Assembly (NCBI GenBank): GCA_038501195.1
Contig: JBBPUQ010000002.1
Coordinates: 3,224,001-3,288,000 of the forward strand
Direction of reading: 5' to 3'
Length of the DNA: 64,000 nt
Origin: Nemania diffusa
Lineage: Eukaryota; Ascomycota; Sordariomycetes; Xylariales; Xylariaceae
The notes under the pieces are model-generated. The model saw nothing but the letters and a program-made list of their open reading frames with translations. It was not told the DNA's origin and searched no databases. Shown one piece after another: positions 1 through 11,965 of the stretch; within the stretch, counting starts at the first letter, position 1, and every line of letters begins with the position of its first letter. The translations under genes and the position numbers were made by a program.

Positions 1-1954
1 GTAAGTAGGTATCGCACCAACCCCACCTCCATTCCCCATCCAGTACAGTACAAGTACACGTAGGTACCGTACCTGATGACTTCACAGTGGAGCAAGCCTA
101 TAAACCCATCGCACGCGCTTCATCACGTTCCAAGCCACAAGAATGACTTGGTTGGTTATTTCGGCGTATTCGGTGCGACTACCTACCTATTTCACTATGT
201 ACAGCTTTTACAACTGTGAGCATAACTGATACTCGCCTTTCAAGAAAAATTATCGAGGATAAAAGCAGACAGAAGTATATAGGCATTACAGCATTATGTT
301 GTTAGGTCACTCACTCCAAGCCATGTGTACTGAAAGAGTTAGCGTGCCGATGCAACGGATGATTTACAGTACATGGACACTGACAATCGACGAGAAGACA
401 GTTGGTACCTAGCCTATTTGAGCGACGAGCGCGTAATTGGGATCTAGAAGCGAGTTGATAGGTAGGCGATTTTAGGTACGTACCGCACCAGTATCCCCTG
501 CGATAGGACACAGTAGCACACATTAGGTAGGTTTCTGCTGACCGAAAATAGGACCACGGTGATTGTGTGTCAAGAATTTGTTATATGCTTATACGGTTGG
601 TTTTGCATTGGATTTGCAGCTCTAAGGTTACATGTCAACACGCGGACGAACCAGCGAAGGCGTCATACACTCGTTGCATTGGCTGGTAAGATACTTCAGT
701 AGGTACCGACTTAGGCAACACGGCCTTGCGTAACTTACCTACTTACATGGTGGTATTCTGTTCTATAATGGCCCCTCCATTCTACCTCGCCGGCAGTGTT
801 GCCGGCCCAGTGCGTATGTAACAACTTCGCATCTCGGCTTCGTCGTGTCATTTTAAAACCCCCGTGGGATTACATACTTATGTGTGTAGGCAGACATATC
901 ATCTCCAGTGCTGTCAAACAGATTCACACAGAGCTCGCGAGATCTCGTGTCGCTAGAATAAAAAACAGGAGAAGCATGCCACTGAGCCAGGTCATGTCAC
1001 CTGATGCTGCCAGTCCAAGGTTCAAGATCTAGGTTAACCCAAAGCTACGCAATCGGGACTCGAGGCATTAGACTACTTACTTACGCATATGCGTAGACAT
1101 TCGATAGAGCTCGACCATGGATCGACTAGGCCGGGTTCCTTGACCCCAGGCACCACCGGCAGCTATCGATGCTTGTCGCCCGCTGCACATAGCCAGCCAC
1201 CGCCCTGTACATAAAAAGTGCAACGGCGATTATTGCGCAGCTAGCCGAAGGCATCTCGGTTTACTGTAGTTGAATAGCTTGTGAGCAAGACGCCCAACGC
1301 CAACGCTCCCTCGAATACCCTCAAATACCCTCATATCATCTCTACGCAGGAGCGGTCATCAAGGTTCAGCATTGTCTCGCAGCTAGACTAGTGTTCCGAA
1401 ATGAGCGCTTGAGGTGCTTGAAAATCGGGGCTGCCAATGAATGGGTGGTTGCGATGTGCAGGCTGAGGCCAATCGGGTTTTAGGAAAATAGTAGCATTGT
1501 TGACAGTGACCGGGGATAGATTCTCGTCATTAGCACGCCGCCATTAGCACGATTCGGCGGTCACTGAGGATGAGCGAGATAGCCCGCCTTTGGTCCGGTT
1601 CAAGTAGCGACTTAGTATCTCGTGATAAGATTCTAGTAGTCTGTGGTAGGTATGCCATTATCTTGGGTATTTCTTCTTTCTGCACCACCACAGGTCCGTT
1701 GCTGGCCTGAATCCTACGGAGTTATTTATCATTGCCTACCTACAGTATGCCCCCTTGGCGCCCGCGGGGTAAGAAACATACTTGGGGTGCCCAGTTAACA
1801 AGGCATTGATTGACTCATATTGCTGACAAGCATCTCCTTTGGGTGCTATGACTACGTTGTACTCTCTACTCCGAGGATTCTAGCAAACAGGAGGCTGGCA
1901 CTTTCATTATCAACTACGTAAACCTATAAACCTACACACTCAGCATCAAACCTA
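1..1954. other. Intergenic, no gene recognised
   Basis: No reading frame here has recognisable protein features, and I see no tRNA or 5S rRNA signature. The stretch is rich in TAGG/CCTA-type words (for example near 60-66, 180-190 and 690-740). Its last few hundred bases should hold the promoter and leader of the hydrolase gene starting at 1955. Confidence 0.6.
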
Positions 1955-3023
1955 ATGGATGAGAACTCTCCTTGCCGCTACCACCTTGACACTGATAGCT
2001 CGGCTACAGTAATCCTGCCTGACGGTCGGACACTTGGCTATGCGCAGTATGGTTTGTTGACCGGTCCTGCGATATTCTACCTTCATGGTCTGCCTGGTTC
2101 ACGTCTCGAGGGCGCTCTCTTCGATGCACCAGCTATCACACCTCGGGCTCGCATCATCTCTGTGGACCGACCAGGCTATGGCTTAAGCTCGCCACAGCCA
2201 GACAGAACTATCTTAGATCATGCAAAGGATATCGACGACCTCTCTAAACACCTCAAACTTGACAGCTACGCTGTGCTATGTATCTCAGGAGGCGGTCCAT
2301 ATGGCCTAGCTTGTGCAGCCACATTACCAGCGGACAGGCTCAAGGCAGTTTTGATTATATGCGGGCTGGGACCGCCCGAGTTTGGAACGAAAGGGAGTAC
2401 GTAACTATCGTAGTCGTTTTCTTATTATGCAAGGCCAGACTACGTCTGTGTCTTGAGAACCCCTGCGCCTCTAGAAGGCCTACTCATCACATTCACGATG
2501 GCGACCACTAACTCTAGATATTGCAGTGGATTGGTGGCATCGGCTTGGATTTAGCATTGGCTTTCGCTATTTCCCTTGGGCCTGTCGCTGGTGGTTTTCG
2601 CGAGAGGCCTTGGGGCGACTCGACCTAACCGATCGGGAGCGGTATGACAGGTTTCAGCAGGAATGGTCCAAGGCAAAATCGTCAGCCCATCCGAAGGATG
2701 TCGCGGCCTTGGATGACCCCGATCTCGTCCGGTGGCTCGTACGAAATCATCGCGAGGCGTACCGTCAAGGCTTTGACGCGTTTGCACTAGATGGAAAACT
2801 CTCTAGCTATGACTTCGGCTTTCGAATAGAGGATATTCGAAAGGACCTGCCTATTCATTTGTGGTATGGAAAATATGACACCAGTGTTCCTCCAAGTCAT
2901 GGAGAGGGCATTGCTGCTAGGCTGGGCCCGAAGGCGCGGCTACGAATAGAGGATGAAACTCATGGCTCCCTTACCTGGAACTGTCGAGTCCGTGCGCTAG
3001 ATGATCTGCTGGAGGTTATGTGA
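1955..3023 (+). CDS. alpha/beta hydrolase, two exons
   Basis: Two exons, 1955-2396 and 2527-3023, separated by a 130-nt intron (GTACGT donor, TTGCAG acceptor), give a 312-residue protein. The frame is continuous across the junction, which creates a Met codon. Visible alpha/beta-hydrolase features are the oxyanion-type loop HGLPGSR (residues 44-50), a nucleophile elbow ISGGGPYG with Ser111, a probable acid Asp265 in YGKYD, and a probable catalytic His293 in ETHGS. The SGGGPYG elbow is typical of a large fungal family of hydrolases of unassigned substrate. There is no signal peptide, so the protein is probably cytosolic. The substrate cannot be inferred. The neighbours (FCY1 downstream) do not suggest a pathway. 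Confidence 0.85.
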
Positions 3024-4195
3024 AAGTTGTACCAAAGGAATGTACTATAAAAAGTGTACCAGTAGCGCTGACGATAGGTCGATCTCTGCTCCTGCGCAAT
3101 ACTAGCTCTTCACTCCTCCTTCATATCATTCGGATTATGAGCTGTAGTATCGGCTCTAGATAGGCGCATATCTGCATATGTGTCGCAGTGTCTACACATC
3201 CAAGCTTCGGACTTTTGCGTAGAGGTCATCTGTATCTTGAGCACTAACAAGTAGCAGGCCCAACTACGCGCTGGATTGATCCCTATTACCAGATTCCCAG
3301 AAGGTTGCATAGGCCATAGACTGCGCACCGTTCTCTATGGCCGATGATGGCGGCAATTGATAGGTTGCGAAACACTGCGCCAACCGTTTGATAATGACAC
3401 AAAACAATCTCCAGGGATTAGGTGGTGACAGCTGGTTGCTCAATGTCAGCACCGTACGGGAGCAGGATGCCACACACAAACTGGCACACTTTTTTTTTTC
3501 TTTTTTTTTTCGTGCAAAGTAACACCACAGATCATTTGCCAAGATCCTTATTCGTCGCATGCGAGCGGTCTATAAGTTTGGAAATATGAGGTATGTTAGA
3601 GGCCTTAAATAGCACACGGGAAGTAGGCTATAGAGCAAATGAAACATGTTTCTGTCCTAGTATTTATTAGCGGCAGTAGACTCGACAGATAGCAGGCAGA
3701 TCAGTTTGAGCTGATATCACTGCTCACGTTGGAAGCAGGCAGCTAAACTGCCTACTACCCTATCTATATACCTAGGGTAAACGGAATGCTACCTAGTCTA
3801 GATGTCTAATATCTAAATGGTGAGAAAAAGGGAATAAAACTTACCTTTTCCACAACTTATTTGTATCTAAAATCACACCCAAAGGGCCCGTGGGATACTA
3901 TTATTTCCGTTTATATTGATACGGATACGTTAGGTAAGCCAAGTAGGAATCGATCTTGTAGAAGAAAAGTTGACTAGCACTCGCCGATGGGTTATCGGTG
4001 GCTCCCGAAATAGGCGGTCATGTCCCCCCGCCCGCCCTGAGCACTTGGGCTCCCTCTAGGTAGACTAGCCTCCGCCCGTCTGGGCGTGCTCAACTTCGCC
4101 AACATCTAGCTTGACGGTGTCTATATTTACTTATATCAGGTCCGAGGAACCGCACTCGCCACATCGGCACCCACTTCTCGGCACGCTTACTTACA
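3024..4195. other. Intergenic, no gene recognised
   Basis: Lies between the hydrolase and FCY1, which are both on the + strand. It contains a long pyrimidine/T tract at about 3488-3511 and AT-rich sequence around 3780-3920. No coding frame with protein-like composition is visible. The final part should be the FCY1 promoter. Confidence 0.5.
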
Positions 4196-5032
4196 ATGAA
4201 CGACCCCAAGGGCCTTGCACTTGCGCTTGAGGAGGCGAAGAAGGGGTATGAGGAAGGGGGGGTACCAGTAAGGTTCCAGCTGTGCAGTGCAGAAAATCCG
4301 TAATAGGGAATCGTCCTGACGATTTTGCCCTTGTGTAGATCGGCGCTGTGCTCGTAGCGGCGGACGGTAGTGTGCTCGGTCGTGGGCATAACATGAGGGT
4401 GCAGAACGGCAACCCCATCCTCCACGTAAGCTATCTCCCTGCTTACCTCTTGGGCAATCCAGTCATCTCACGAGAGACCACCTATTGACAAATTTCAACC
4501 GAAATTCTAGGGCGAGACTTCATGCCTGCAGAACGCGGGACGCCTGCCGGCTTCCGCTTTCCAAGGGAGCACCATGTATACAACGTTATCGCCATGCGAC
4601 ATGTGTAAGATTTTATATTTTTCTTCACCCACATCTATCCTACTCCTATGCGAGGTATAAACGGCCTAGCAGGCCGAAGTGTAAAAGGTGTCGTATAGTA
4701 GGACGTGGCTAAAACGATAACCCTAAAGGCACCGGCGCTTGCCTATTGTACGGCATCCCGCGGGTTGTTATCGGCGAGAACAAGACCTTTCTAGGTGGTG
4801 AGGCTTATTTAAAGCAGCGGGGTGTCGAAGTCGTCGTCATTGACTCCTCCGAATGCCGAGAGCTGATGGAAAGGTTCATCACTCAAAAACCGGAGGTCTG
4901 GTAAGTGTATACTCAACTCCTGACCGCCGCCAGCTACAGGCCAAGAGAGGCTGATCGCGTGTGTTCTATAGGAATGAGGATATAGGTGTCGAAGAAAGGG
5001 TTTACTCGAAGGAGAGCATAAATAAAACCTAA
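4196..5032 (+). CDS. FCY1: cytosine deaminase, five exons
   Basis: Five exons (4196-4267, 4339-4425, 4511-4604, 4729-4900, 4972-5032) join into 161 residues, close to the 158 residues of yeast Fcy1. The four introns (71, 85, 124, 71 nt) are GT-AG, and no single open frame shows the gene. Protein features are the CDA-fold zinc site: His53-Gly-Glu55 (HGE, split exactly at an exon junction) and SPCDMC with Cys82 and Cys85, followed by a TGACLLYGIPR segment and an EDIG motif near the C terminus, as in yeast Fcy1. The family deaminates cytosine to uracil in pyrimidine salvage and also converts 5-fluorocytosine. It is a cytosolic homodimer. All catalytic and zinc residues are present, so the enzyme is predicted active. 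Confidence 0.95.
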
Positions 5033-5477
5033 TAAAACATACCTAGGTACATAGTAATGATATCCTCATGCAGCTTCCGGTTATTCTTACCAAGCAAGAT
5101 CTACGGAAAGTAATACTTGTCACCCAGTATGAGGGGAACCACACTCTCAGATTGAGGGCGAATGCACTGTAGTATAGGTAGCTTGGCTTTCTTTGAGACG
5201 TGTGTTTTTGGGTCGTTCTATCCGACCTAAGACTTCTTCCAACTGGACACTCACTTCCCTGGCCGGGATTTCTCTTGTGTACGATATCTGGGCTACAACC
5301 GTGTTTAATGTAATCAATCTCCTTTTGTTTTGGGTCAACCTCAAAGCTTTGTTCAGATGCCATACAGTACCTTTAGATAGCTTCGAGGTCTTCGATATCA
5401 ATTATTCACCTAAGAAATTCGAGCATACCCTCTAACTATTCTACATTATTCGCTCAATCAGTAAGCAGGCGTACATT
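5033..5477. other. Intergenic between FCY1 and 2EXR gene
   Basis: Presumed FCY1 3' end and promoter of the next gene. Open frames exist on both strands but none has a recognisable protein pattern. Confidence 0.5.
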
Positions 5478-6295
5478 ATGGCGCAAGCAACCCTTCTGCA
5501 TCTCCCTCGAGAGCTCCGCGACATAATCTACCATTACATCTTTGCCGGGTCCCGTCTTCATTTCGCGCCGGCTTATTGCGGCAAACCTAGTCGTTGGGGT
5601 GTCACAGGGGATGTAGGAATTCTCTCCACCTGCACCAGGTGTTATGAAGAGGGACGTTTGGTTTTCTGGGACGAAGTAATTGTATATGGCTCGGATGGGT
5701 GGCCAGGAACAAGCCTTTCCCGTCTGAGCGAATGCCTCAGTGACTTCGCAAAATCTCGCATTCAACATGTTCGTTCTGTCGTAGGCGATTGCATTTCCAA
5801 TTCTAGCGACATCAGACTTGGCCTATCTAAGTTCCCTCGGCTAAAGACGTGTGCATTCAATGGCCAATTCCTCGTATCCAGCGGGACATACTCTAACTTC
5901 TCCAACGGCGACCAGAAGGGCTGGTGTGAATTTGCTGTATCCAGACAATTTCCAGATTCGGACCCGCGTCGAGTCTTGGAGTCACAATAGAAACTTGATG
6001 TCAAGACACTCAAAGTCCAGTTTCTGATGAAATTCTCGATTTTCCATCTCACTTTAAACGGAATTGACCCTTCCAACGTATTCTCAAAGGTTAGCAGAAC
6101 AAGACCTTTGGTGCTTGCTACAACGCTAAATAAATACTAACTAAACACATTTATCAGTGCGTGTGGGTGAATATGACCACTGGGACATCTTTCATTCGGA
6201 ACTATCGCATCAAAGAAAGCTACGAGAAACAAGAAGAGGGCTTCCAACACGTACTCAAGTGGTTCGACAACAGAGCCAATAAAGTCCGGAATTAA
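5478..6295 (+). CDS. 2EXR/F-box-like protein, possibly interrupted by an in-frame TAG
   Basis: The start encodes an N-terminal LHLPRELRDIIYHYIF segment (residues about 7-22), typical of the 2EXR/F-box-like domain found in many fungal proteins of unknown function. The frame stays open from 5478 to a TAG at 5988-5990, then remains protein-like in the same frame to 6089. An intron follows (6090-6157, with ACTAAC branch and CAG acceptor), and a last exon (6158-6295) ends in TAA. The TAG is itself a plausible AG acceptor (ACAATAG): a 54-nt intron 5937-5990 (GTATCC donor) removes it and preserves the frame, giving 231 residues. Otherwise the protein stops at 170 residues and the locus is a recent pseudogene. 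I favour the intron but cannot exclude a nonsense mutation. The function is unknown. Confidence 0.65.
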
Positions 6296-6636
6296 GCAAG
6301 CTAATCCCCATCCACGACGAATTTGGGACTGAAGGTGGTGATGGCTGGCGCTGTTTTGAATGCTTTCATAATAGTATTCTTGATTTCAGCGGCTTTTCGA
6401 TTTTGTCGGGTGGTGTATGATTGGGACTGAGTAGTACCTAGTTGTTATCATAATAAGCAGCGTGTTTGGCGGTTATCCCCCAACCCCTAGATAGAGGTAC
6501 ATAGCCTGGGTTGTAAGTGTTCTTATCTAGACAGAGATGCTGTAAAGAAACTGCTATGCTCTATAGGGGATCAGTTACATCCAGCGCAACATCACAGATA
6601 AGCTAAGCATATTCTACTGCCAATGAAAACAATATT
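6296..6636. other. Convergent 3' intergenic region
   Basis: Lies between the 3' ends of two convergent genes (2EXR-like + and G-patch -). Nothing coding is seen, and the stretch should mostly be 3' UTR. Confidence 0.5.
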
Positions 6637-7608
6637 CTAGTCGTGATCCTCCTCCATTAGGCCTTGACATCCGTCCATCGTGTCATCAGAGTACTCGAAT
6701 TTGCACCAAAAGCAATAATTATACTCCTTTCTAAGGTGCTCTACAAGCCGCCGTAGCCTGTCGTCGACCTCGAGAGCATTAAATTCGTCAAGCTCCGGAT
6801 CCTCCTCATCGAGATCCTCGACTAGCGCATACGCGGTCTGCGTCTTGCCCATCGCTTTCTTGTCGTCCTCATCTTCCAAGTCGTCTTCGTACTTTGGCAA
6901 GCGCGTTGTCGACGTCTGCTGTAGATCGTGCGCCATCCTCCGATCACGCTCTGCCTCCTCCCGCCTCCGGACCAAGCCCCTCCAAACAACGGGGATAGAC
7001 TTGAGCGGCCTCGTCGACAGCGTTCGCTTCTTGCCCGGCGCTCGACCGTCCGTGTCACTTATACCCCCAGAGGCAGTGGTGGCAGAGCTGGTCTGCTTCT
7101 CCTCGTCCATGCGCTCGCATACTTTCATAGCAGCGTATACCTGGCGCTCGCACCGCGCAGCCTCGCGCTCCTTGCGCACACGATCGCGAAATTCGTTCTC
7201 GTCGACCTTGACCTTCTTCTCGGCGCTCTGAGCAGCATCCCTAAGTTTGCGCTTGCGCTCGGAATCTAGGCCGATGCCGGCACGGTCATCCTTCATCTCT
7301 GGGCGGATGGGCTCGAGGCGGGCGTCGGCGTTCTCCTTGCTGCCCAGGGCGCCGCCTTTGAAGCCCATCTTGGCCATCATGGCGAGACCTTTGCTCTTCT
7401 TAGCCTGTGCGCCCTCGAGCATGGATTTTGATAGGGCCGCTTCGCGCGCTTCGCGCTCCTCGGCCGCTAGCTCGGCCTTCGACTTGACGCGCCCCTTGAG
7501 TTCGCCCTCGCGTTTGAGTCGCTGCCGTCGCTGTAGCGAGGTCTCGACTGCCTGGGGCTCTTCTCCAAATGTCATGTTCATATAGTCGTCATCGTCATCT
7601 GATGCCAT
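6637..7608 (-). CDS. G-patch domain protein, GPATCH11-like
   Basis: Single exon, 323 residues, ATG at 7608. The N terminus is very acidic (MASDDDDDYMN). A highly charged helical stretch (residues 25-70) leads into a G-patch at about 74-113 (KGLAMMAKMGFKGGALGSKE, then a conserved DDRAGIG). More charged coiled sequence follows, and the C-terminal domain contains YNYCFWCKFEY, typical of the DUF4187 domain that accompanies the G-patch in GPATCH11 (CCDC75). G-patch proteins activate DEAH-box helicases in splicing and ribosome biogenesis, so a nuclear RNA-processing role is the likely inference. No intron is needed and no residues appear to be missing. Confidence 0.88.
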   Translation of the reverse strand: MASDDDDDYMNMTFGEEPQAVETSLQRRQRLKREGELKGRVKSKAELAAEEREAREAALSKSMLEGAQAKKSKGLAMMAKMGFKGGALGSKENADARLEPIRPEMKDDRAGIGLDSERKRKLRDAAQSAEKKVKVDENEFRDRVRKEREAARCERQVYAAMKVCERMDEEKQTSSATTASGGISDTDGRAPGKKRTLSTRPLKSIPVVWRGLVRRREEAERDRRMAHDLQQTSTTRLPKYEDDLEDEDDKKAMGKTQTAYALVEDLDEEDPELDEFNALEVDDRLRRLVEHLRKEYNYCFWCKFEYSDDTMDGCQGLMEEDHD

Positions 7609-8243
7609 CTTAACGTTTGGTTTTATCTGACCGTCGTTTGCTACAAAGGCCCAGCACGGAGGGTAGAATAAAGCAGGTAGAATATTATTTGATACTGCAG
7701 CTTAGGCTGAGCGACAGAGTACACAGCAGCTCACATAGAATTAAAGAAGATGTATGTATGTAACTACGTAGGTAGATAGATGCGATGCTGGTAGCTGGAT
7801 ACCTATATTCTACAAAACTTCTATTGGTTTATAAAATAAAAGTGGGACAATGCAATACCACGGCTTAGGCAATTAGATAATAGGTAGGTACCTACAGAAT
7901 GACTTAAAGTACCTACTCAATACAGTAAACCTCGAAGTTTTTGATAGGTAGGTATTTGGCATTCTCTTTCGTACTCTTAAGTACATGAATTTAGGTGATG
8001 TGAAAATATGTGGTATCTTGAGAATGATATTAAGGTCAATTGAAGCTCTCATGGCTCCAGTATTTCAACAGATTCGCCAAGGAAAGTACAAGGTCTATGG
8101 TAACATCGGCGCCTTGCATCTGTGACCAACAGACACACCAGTTTACAATACACTAGATAAAAACGCCCGTCATGATGAGACGGGACAAACCCGCCCAAAT
8201 AAAAAGAAAACCAAGCCATAAACGCCGGATGTCAAACACGCTC
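7609..8243. other. Intergenic, minus-strand tandem pair
   Basis: Holds the promoter of the G-patch gene and the 3' region of the Env7-type kinase. TAGGTAGGTACC-type words occur at 7883-7900. A short inverted repeat (CCCGTC and GACGGG around a 7-nt loop, 8166-8184) lies 60 nt beyond the kinase stop codon. No gene is seen. Confidence 0.5.
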
Positions 8244-9522
8244 TCATGCCTCGTCGTTGGGTAGCTCGTCCATAGCCTGCTCCACCATCGTAATCAGTTC
8301 GTCAATGTCTGGCCGCTCACTGGGCTCGACCTTCAAGCATTTTCTCACTACTTCCTTAATAGGCTCACTAATCACTCCACCTGGGGTGCTCGAGTTCGCG
8401 CCGACGGCATTCTTCCCCATCTTCTGTCTCTGCGGTCCTTCGTCGGGGAACCGCCAGTCGCCGCCTAAAACGCACATGCTCAAGGTACCGCCAGTCTCGT
8501 CACTGCGCATCTCGAAAGGTGACTTGCCTACTAAGCAAGCGTATAATGTGCAACCTAGAGACCAAATATCGACCTTCGTGTCGATAATCGATCCCGGGTT
8601 CACATCAAATAACTCGGGCGCGCGATAAGGCATGGTGCTGTGCTCTGCAGCCGTGTCTTGCGTGGCGATGGCCATGGAACGTGATGTGATCACTATGGGC
8701 GACTCCGCGATTGAGCCCAGATCCATGATAATTGGTTGCGACCCGGAGTCATCAATCATGATGTTGCCTGGAGTGGTCATTCGGTTAGCCAAGCTGAGAG
8801 CTATACTGTTTATGATAACTGGGGCAGAACCTACCTGGTTTGATATCCCTATGAGCATAAGAACGTTGCTGGCCAGGCGCGACAACCTGCTCCTCGACCA
8901 TTAAAGGCCTGGCTTGTTCTGTCTCATCATCGGCGTCGGTAGCGGCCACGGCTCGATTTCTCTTAGATCTCCCATTTGGCCCTCCCATCTCCTCACCAGC
9001 CTGCGCGTTGCCTATTTCCATGCGCTCCCCAGTACGCGGTACGCGGTATTGATGCATGTCCTTCATAGCCTTGCAGACGCCCAGAAACAAGTGCATGAGC
9101 TCCCTTTCGGGGAAATTTGTGTGATTGACTAGGTTCGCATTGATGATATCCTGCAAGTTCCCTCGTCTGTAGTATGGCAACAAGACATAGACTGTCTTCG
9201 AATCGGCATCGTTCCGTTCGCTAGAGATCGAGTAGTCGATGCTGTGGATAATGGAAGGCGACTGCGCAAACGTTTTGTACGCCTCGACTTCGCGCATGGC
9301 TTGTTGGACGGACTCGGTGCCGAAAGGACATCGGATCTTCTTGAGGGCGAATAGTTCTGCTGTCGACGTGTCTTGAACAAGGTATACATAGCTAAAGCCG
9401 CCTTCTCCGAGCAAGCGCAAGATTTTGAAGGACCGGCTGTTGATCTTGAGAGTCGGAGAGCCAGGAAAACAGTTTAAGCAGTTCCCGAAGGAATATATGA
9501 GGTCTTGTAGTAGCTGCGCCAT
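8244..9522 (-). CDS. Env7/STK16-type serine/threonine kinase, two exons
   Basis: Exons 9522-8835 and 8767-8244 with a 67-nt intron give 403 residues. The frame stays open upstream of 9522; I chose this ATG because it opens MAQLLQDLIYSFGNCLNCF, whose Cys15/Cys18 pair resembles the palmitoylated N terminus of the STK16/Env7 family. Kinase landmarks: glycine loop LGEGGFSYVYL (39-48), Lys61 or Lys62 in ALKK, HRDIKPGN (224-231, split by the intron), DLG at 245-247 (this family uses DLG rather than DFG), and YRAPE (277-281). All catalytic residues are present. A hydrophilic insert of about 60 residues (158-221) precedes the HRD loop. Yeast Env7 acts at the vacuole and regulates membrane fusion, and human STK16 is Golgi/membrane-associated. 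Localisation here is inferred. Confidence 0.9.
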
Positions 9523-10300
9523 TGGAGAAGAGTATAGATGTTTTGTTTCGTTTATCGAAATCGATTGCTTGTTGCGCAAGCTTGCGCAGTAGAGACTTAG
9601 TCGAAACTACTGAGAGCTGTCGATAATTGGAATGGTTTAGCACTGATTAGCTTAAGAGTGTAGATAGCACTGATGACACAACTCCAAAACAAGGCCAGTT
9701 GTTGTGGTTGGTCGATGAATTGTGAAACGTCGCTATACGGATTCAATTGGGTCAGTAAATGGTGAAATACAATCAATCTTTCGTTGCGTTGCATGTAGCT
9801 ACATCAAGTTGCTGGAAGCTGGCGATGCAGACAAGGGGGCTGATGCTGGACTGCGCCACAATCTTTGTTTGATACTAAATTAGGAAGTACCTAGGCACGT
9901 AAGTACCTTTAGCACAAGAATTCCCACAAGTTTACTTACGGAGGCTAGCTCGATTAAATACATAGTGGGTGAATACCTAGCGCATTTCGATTCATAATAG
10001 CTTAAGTGCCTAAGGTAGGTAGAAGATTTGCAAGTTGCGCCGATACCCTGAAAAAGATTATGTATTAGACAATTATCTGCTTCGAGACAAATATTGGGCT
10101 TCAGGAATGTCTATAAAACTGTACTAAATCTACAGCACGCCACAGGAAAAATAAATCCATTGGACGCCCTGCGAGGTTCAGTTCATACACTCAAAGTACC
10201 TAACCAGTGCTGCACCAAAAATTTTTAATTCTCGTCTTTCATCCCTGTTAGTGGAACAGCGATCAGTCAGTCGAGCACCTACTCTGGCATATAGCCAATT
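9523..10300. promoter_or_regulatory. Divergent promoter region, kinase (-) / Trm82 (+)
   Basis: The 778 bp between two divergent start codons must hold both promoters. TACCTAGG-type words occur around 9888-9910 and 10013-10021. No defined regulatory motif can be assigned from sequence alone. Confidence 0.5.
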
Positions 10301-11965
10301 ATGGCCTTGCCATTTCAATGCCTTGCTCCCCTGGGAAAAGGCACCCTTTTCTGCGTTGCAAAGAGCTGCGGTATTCAGACTTTTGATCTTGGCGCAAATT
10401 CTCAACCTCTGTTTTCATGGACTCATCCATCCTCAAAACAAGTCCGGAATACCACTCAAGCCAAAGATATAAATGAAAGTGCCGAGGAGGAAGAGCAGAC
10501 GGGGCAACAGCCGCCATCCAAGCGGCGGAGGCTGGGTTCTGATGATACCGAATCTAACGTCGGAATAGAGGACAAGCAAGGAACGCCGGACACGCCAGCC
10601 AGCGGGAAGAAGAGTCAGAAGAAGAAGCGCAATGCAAAATGGACGCCGCCGAAGCCGGATATCCCATTTGTGGTTCTTCTAATGGCAACAGAAGACGGGA
10701 GCCATGTGGTGGCAGTAACAGGGCAAGACAAGACGCTATGGGTCTTCAAGCATGATGGCAAGGGCTCTTTGGAAGAAGTTAATCAAAGGTATGATTTAAT
10801 CTTAGATATTTCCTCTAGGGAGCTGTTTGAATTGCCAAGCTCATGCAAGATTACAGAGCCATGCCCAAGCGCCCATGTTCTCTTGCCTTTACCGCAGACG
10901 GGCAGACAATCCTCAGTGCTGACAAGTTCGGCGACGTCTACGCATTGCCTCTTATTACGCAACTGGAAGAAGGCTCTGTGTCAACAGCAGCGGCCTCGGC
11001 CTCTTCAACTCCCGCGCCGCTGCGCGGAGCCAACGTATTTACGGTGCACTCGCAGCGCAACCGGCGAGCCCTCGAGGACCAGCAGCGACAACGAGAGGCT
11101 AACACGAAGCGGGACTTCCCCAAGGAAGGGCCAAAGTTTGCGCATGAAGTGCTTCTCGGCCATGTCTCTATGCTGACGTGTGTATTGACGGCGAAGGACT
11201 CCCAGAACAGACCATACATACTCACTGCCGACCGTGACGAGCATATCCGCGTTTCCCGCGGCATCCCGCAGTCACACGTTATTGAGGCGTATTGTCTAGG
11301 TCACGGATCCTTTGTCAATGCGCTGTGCATCCCTCCCTCTCGATCAGGCATCTTGATCTCGGGCGGCGGGGATAATGAGCTTTTCGTGTGGGACTGGCTC
11401 GCTGGGAAGCTCCTCGGTACCATCGATCTGTCCATCCGCGTTCGCGAAGTCCTGCCGGATGCGACCAAGATCGCGGTCGTGAAGCTTTTAGTGTACGAAG
11501 TAGAAGATGGGTGCTATGTGGTGGCGATATGCGAACGGTAAGCATCGGAGCGCCTCTAGCGCTGACGAGAGAATGCACGCTGACATGGTGAACAGAGTTC
11601 CTGCCCTCTTCATCTTCCAGCTTCAGACCGACAATTCCCTCCTACATATAGGAACCCTCGAATTGGCCGGAAATGCTCTAGACATCACGACCCTCGGCGT
11701 GGCAAACCAGGCTTTACTCGTAGCCGTCGATGGAGCCTCCAGCGGTGGAGAGGTATCGGTATTCGAACGTAGTGGAAAATTCTGGACCCCTCGGGAGTCT
11801 ATTCTGAGCACCACTGACGCAGATGAGCAACTGCTTCTATCTCGGGAGGACTTGGATAGGGCTCTGTTTACAGTCGAGAATTTACGAAAGACGGGTAATG
11901 ACGAAGAAGGGGAGGAAGCTGCCCCGGAGACGCCTGAACAAAGCTTAGAAATAAAACTAGACTAG
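10301..11965 (+). CDS. TRM82: tRNA (guanine-N7)-methyltransferase non-catalytic subunit, WD40
   Basis: Three exons (10301-10788, 10857-11537, 11596-11965) give 512 residues. Introns of 68 and 58 nt both split Arg codons. The protein is a WD40 propeller with blade-like segments (VTGQDKTLWVFKHD, SADKFGDVYALPL, LTADRDEHIRV, SGGGDNELFVWDW). It carries the charged low-complexity insert of Trm82 (about 58-117, with SKRRRLG and KKSQKKKRNAKW) after the first blade and an acidic C terminus. Trm82 (WDR4 in animals) supports the catalytic subunit Trm8 in forming m7G46 in tRNA. The DKFGDVY and DRDEHIRVS motifs are hallmarks of this family. The catalytic partner is not in the window. Confidence 0.92.

Noticed and set aside
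8166..8184. Short hairpin (CCCGTC/GACGGG) after the kinase gene
   Set aside because: A 6-bp stem is weak and fungal RNA polymerase II does not use intrinsic hairpin terminators, so I do not call it a terminator.
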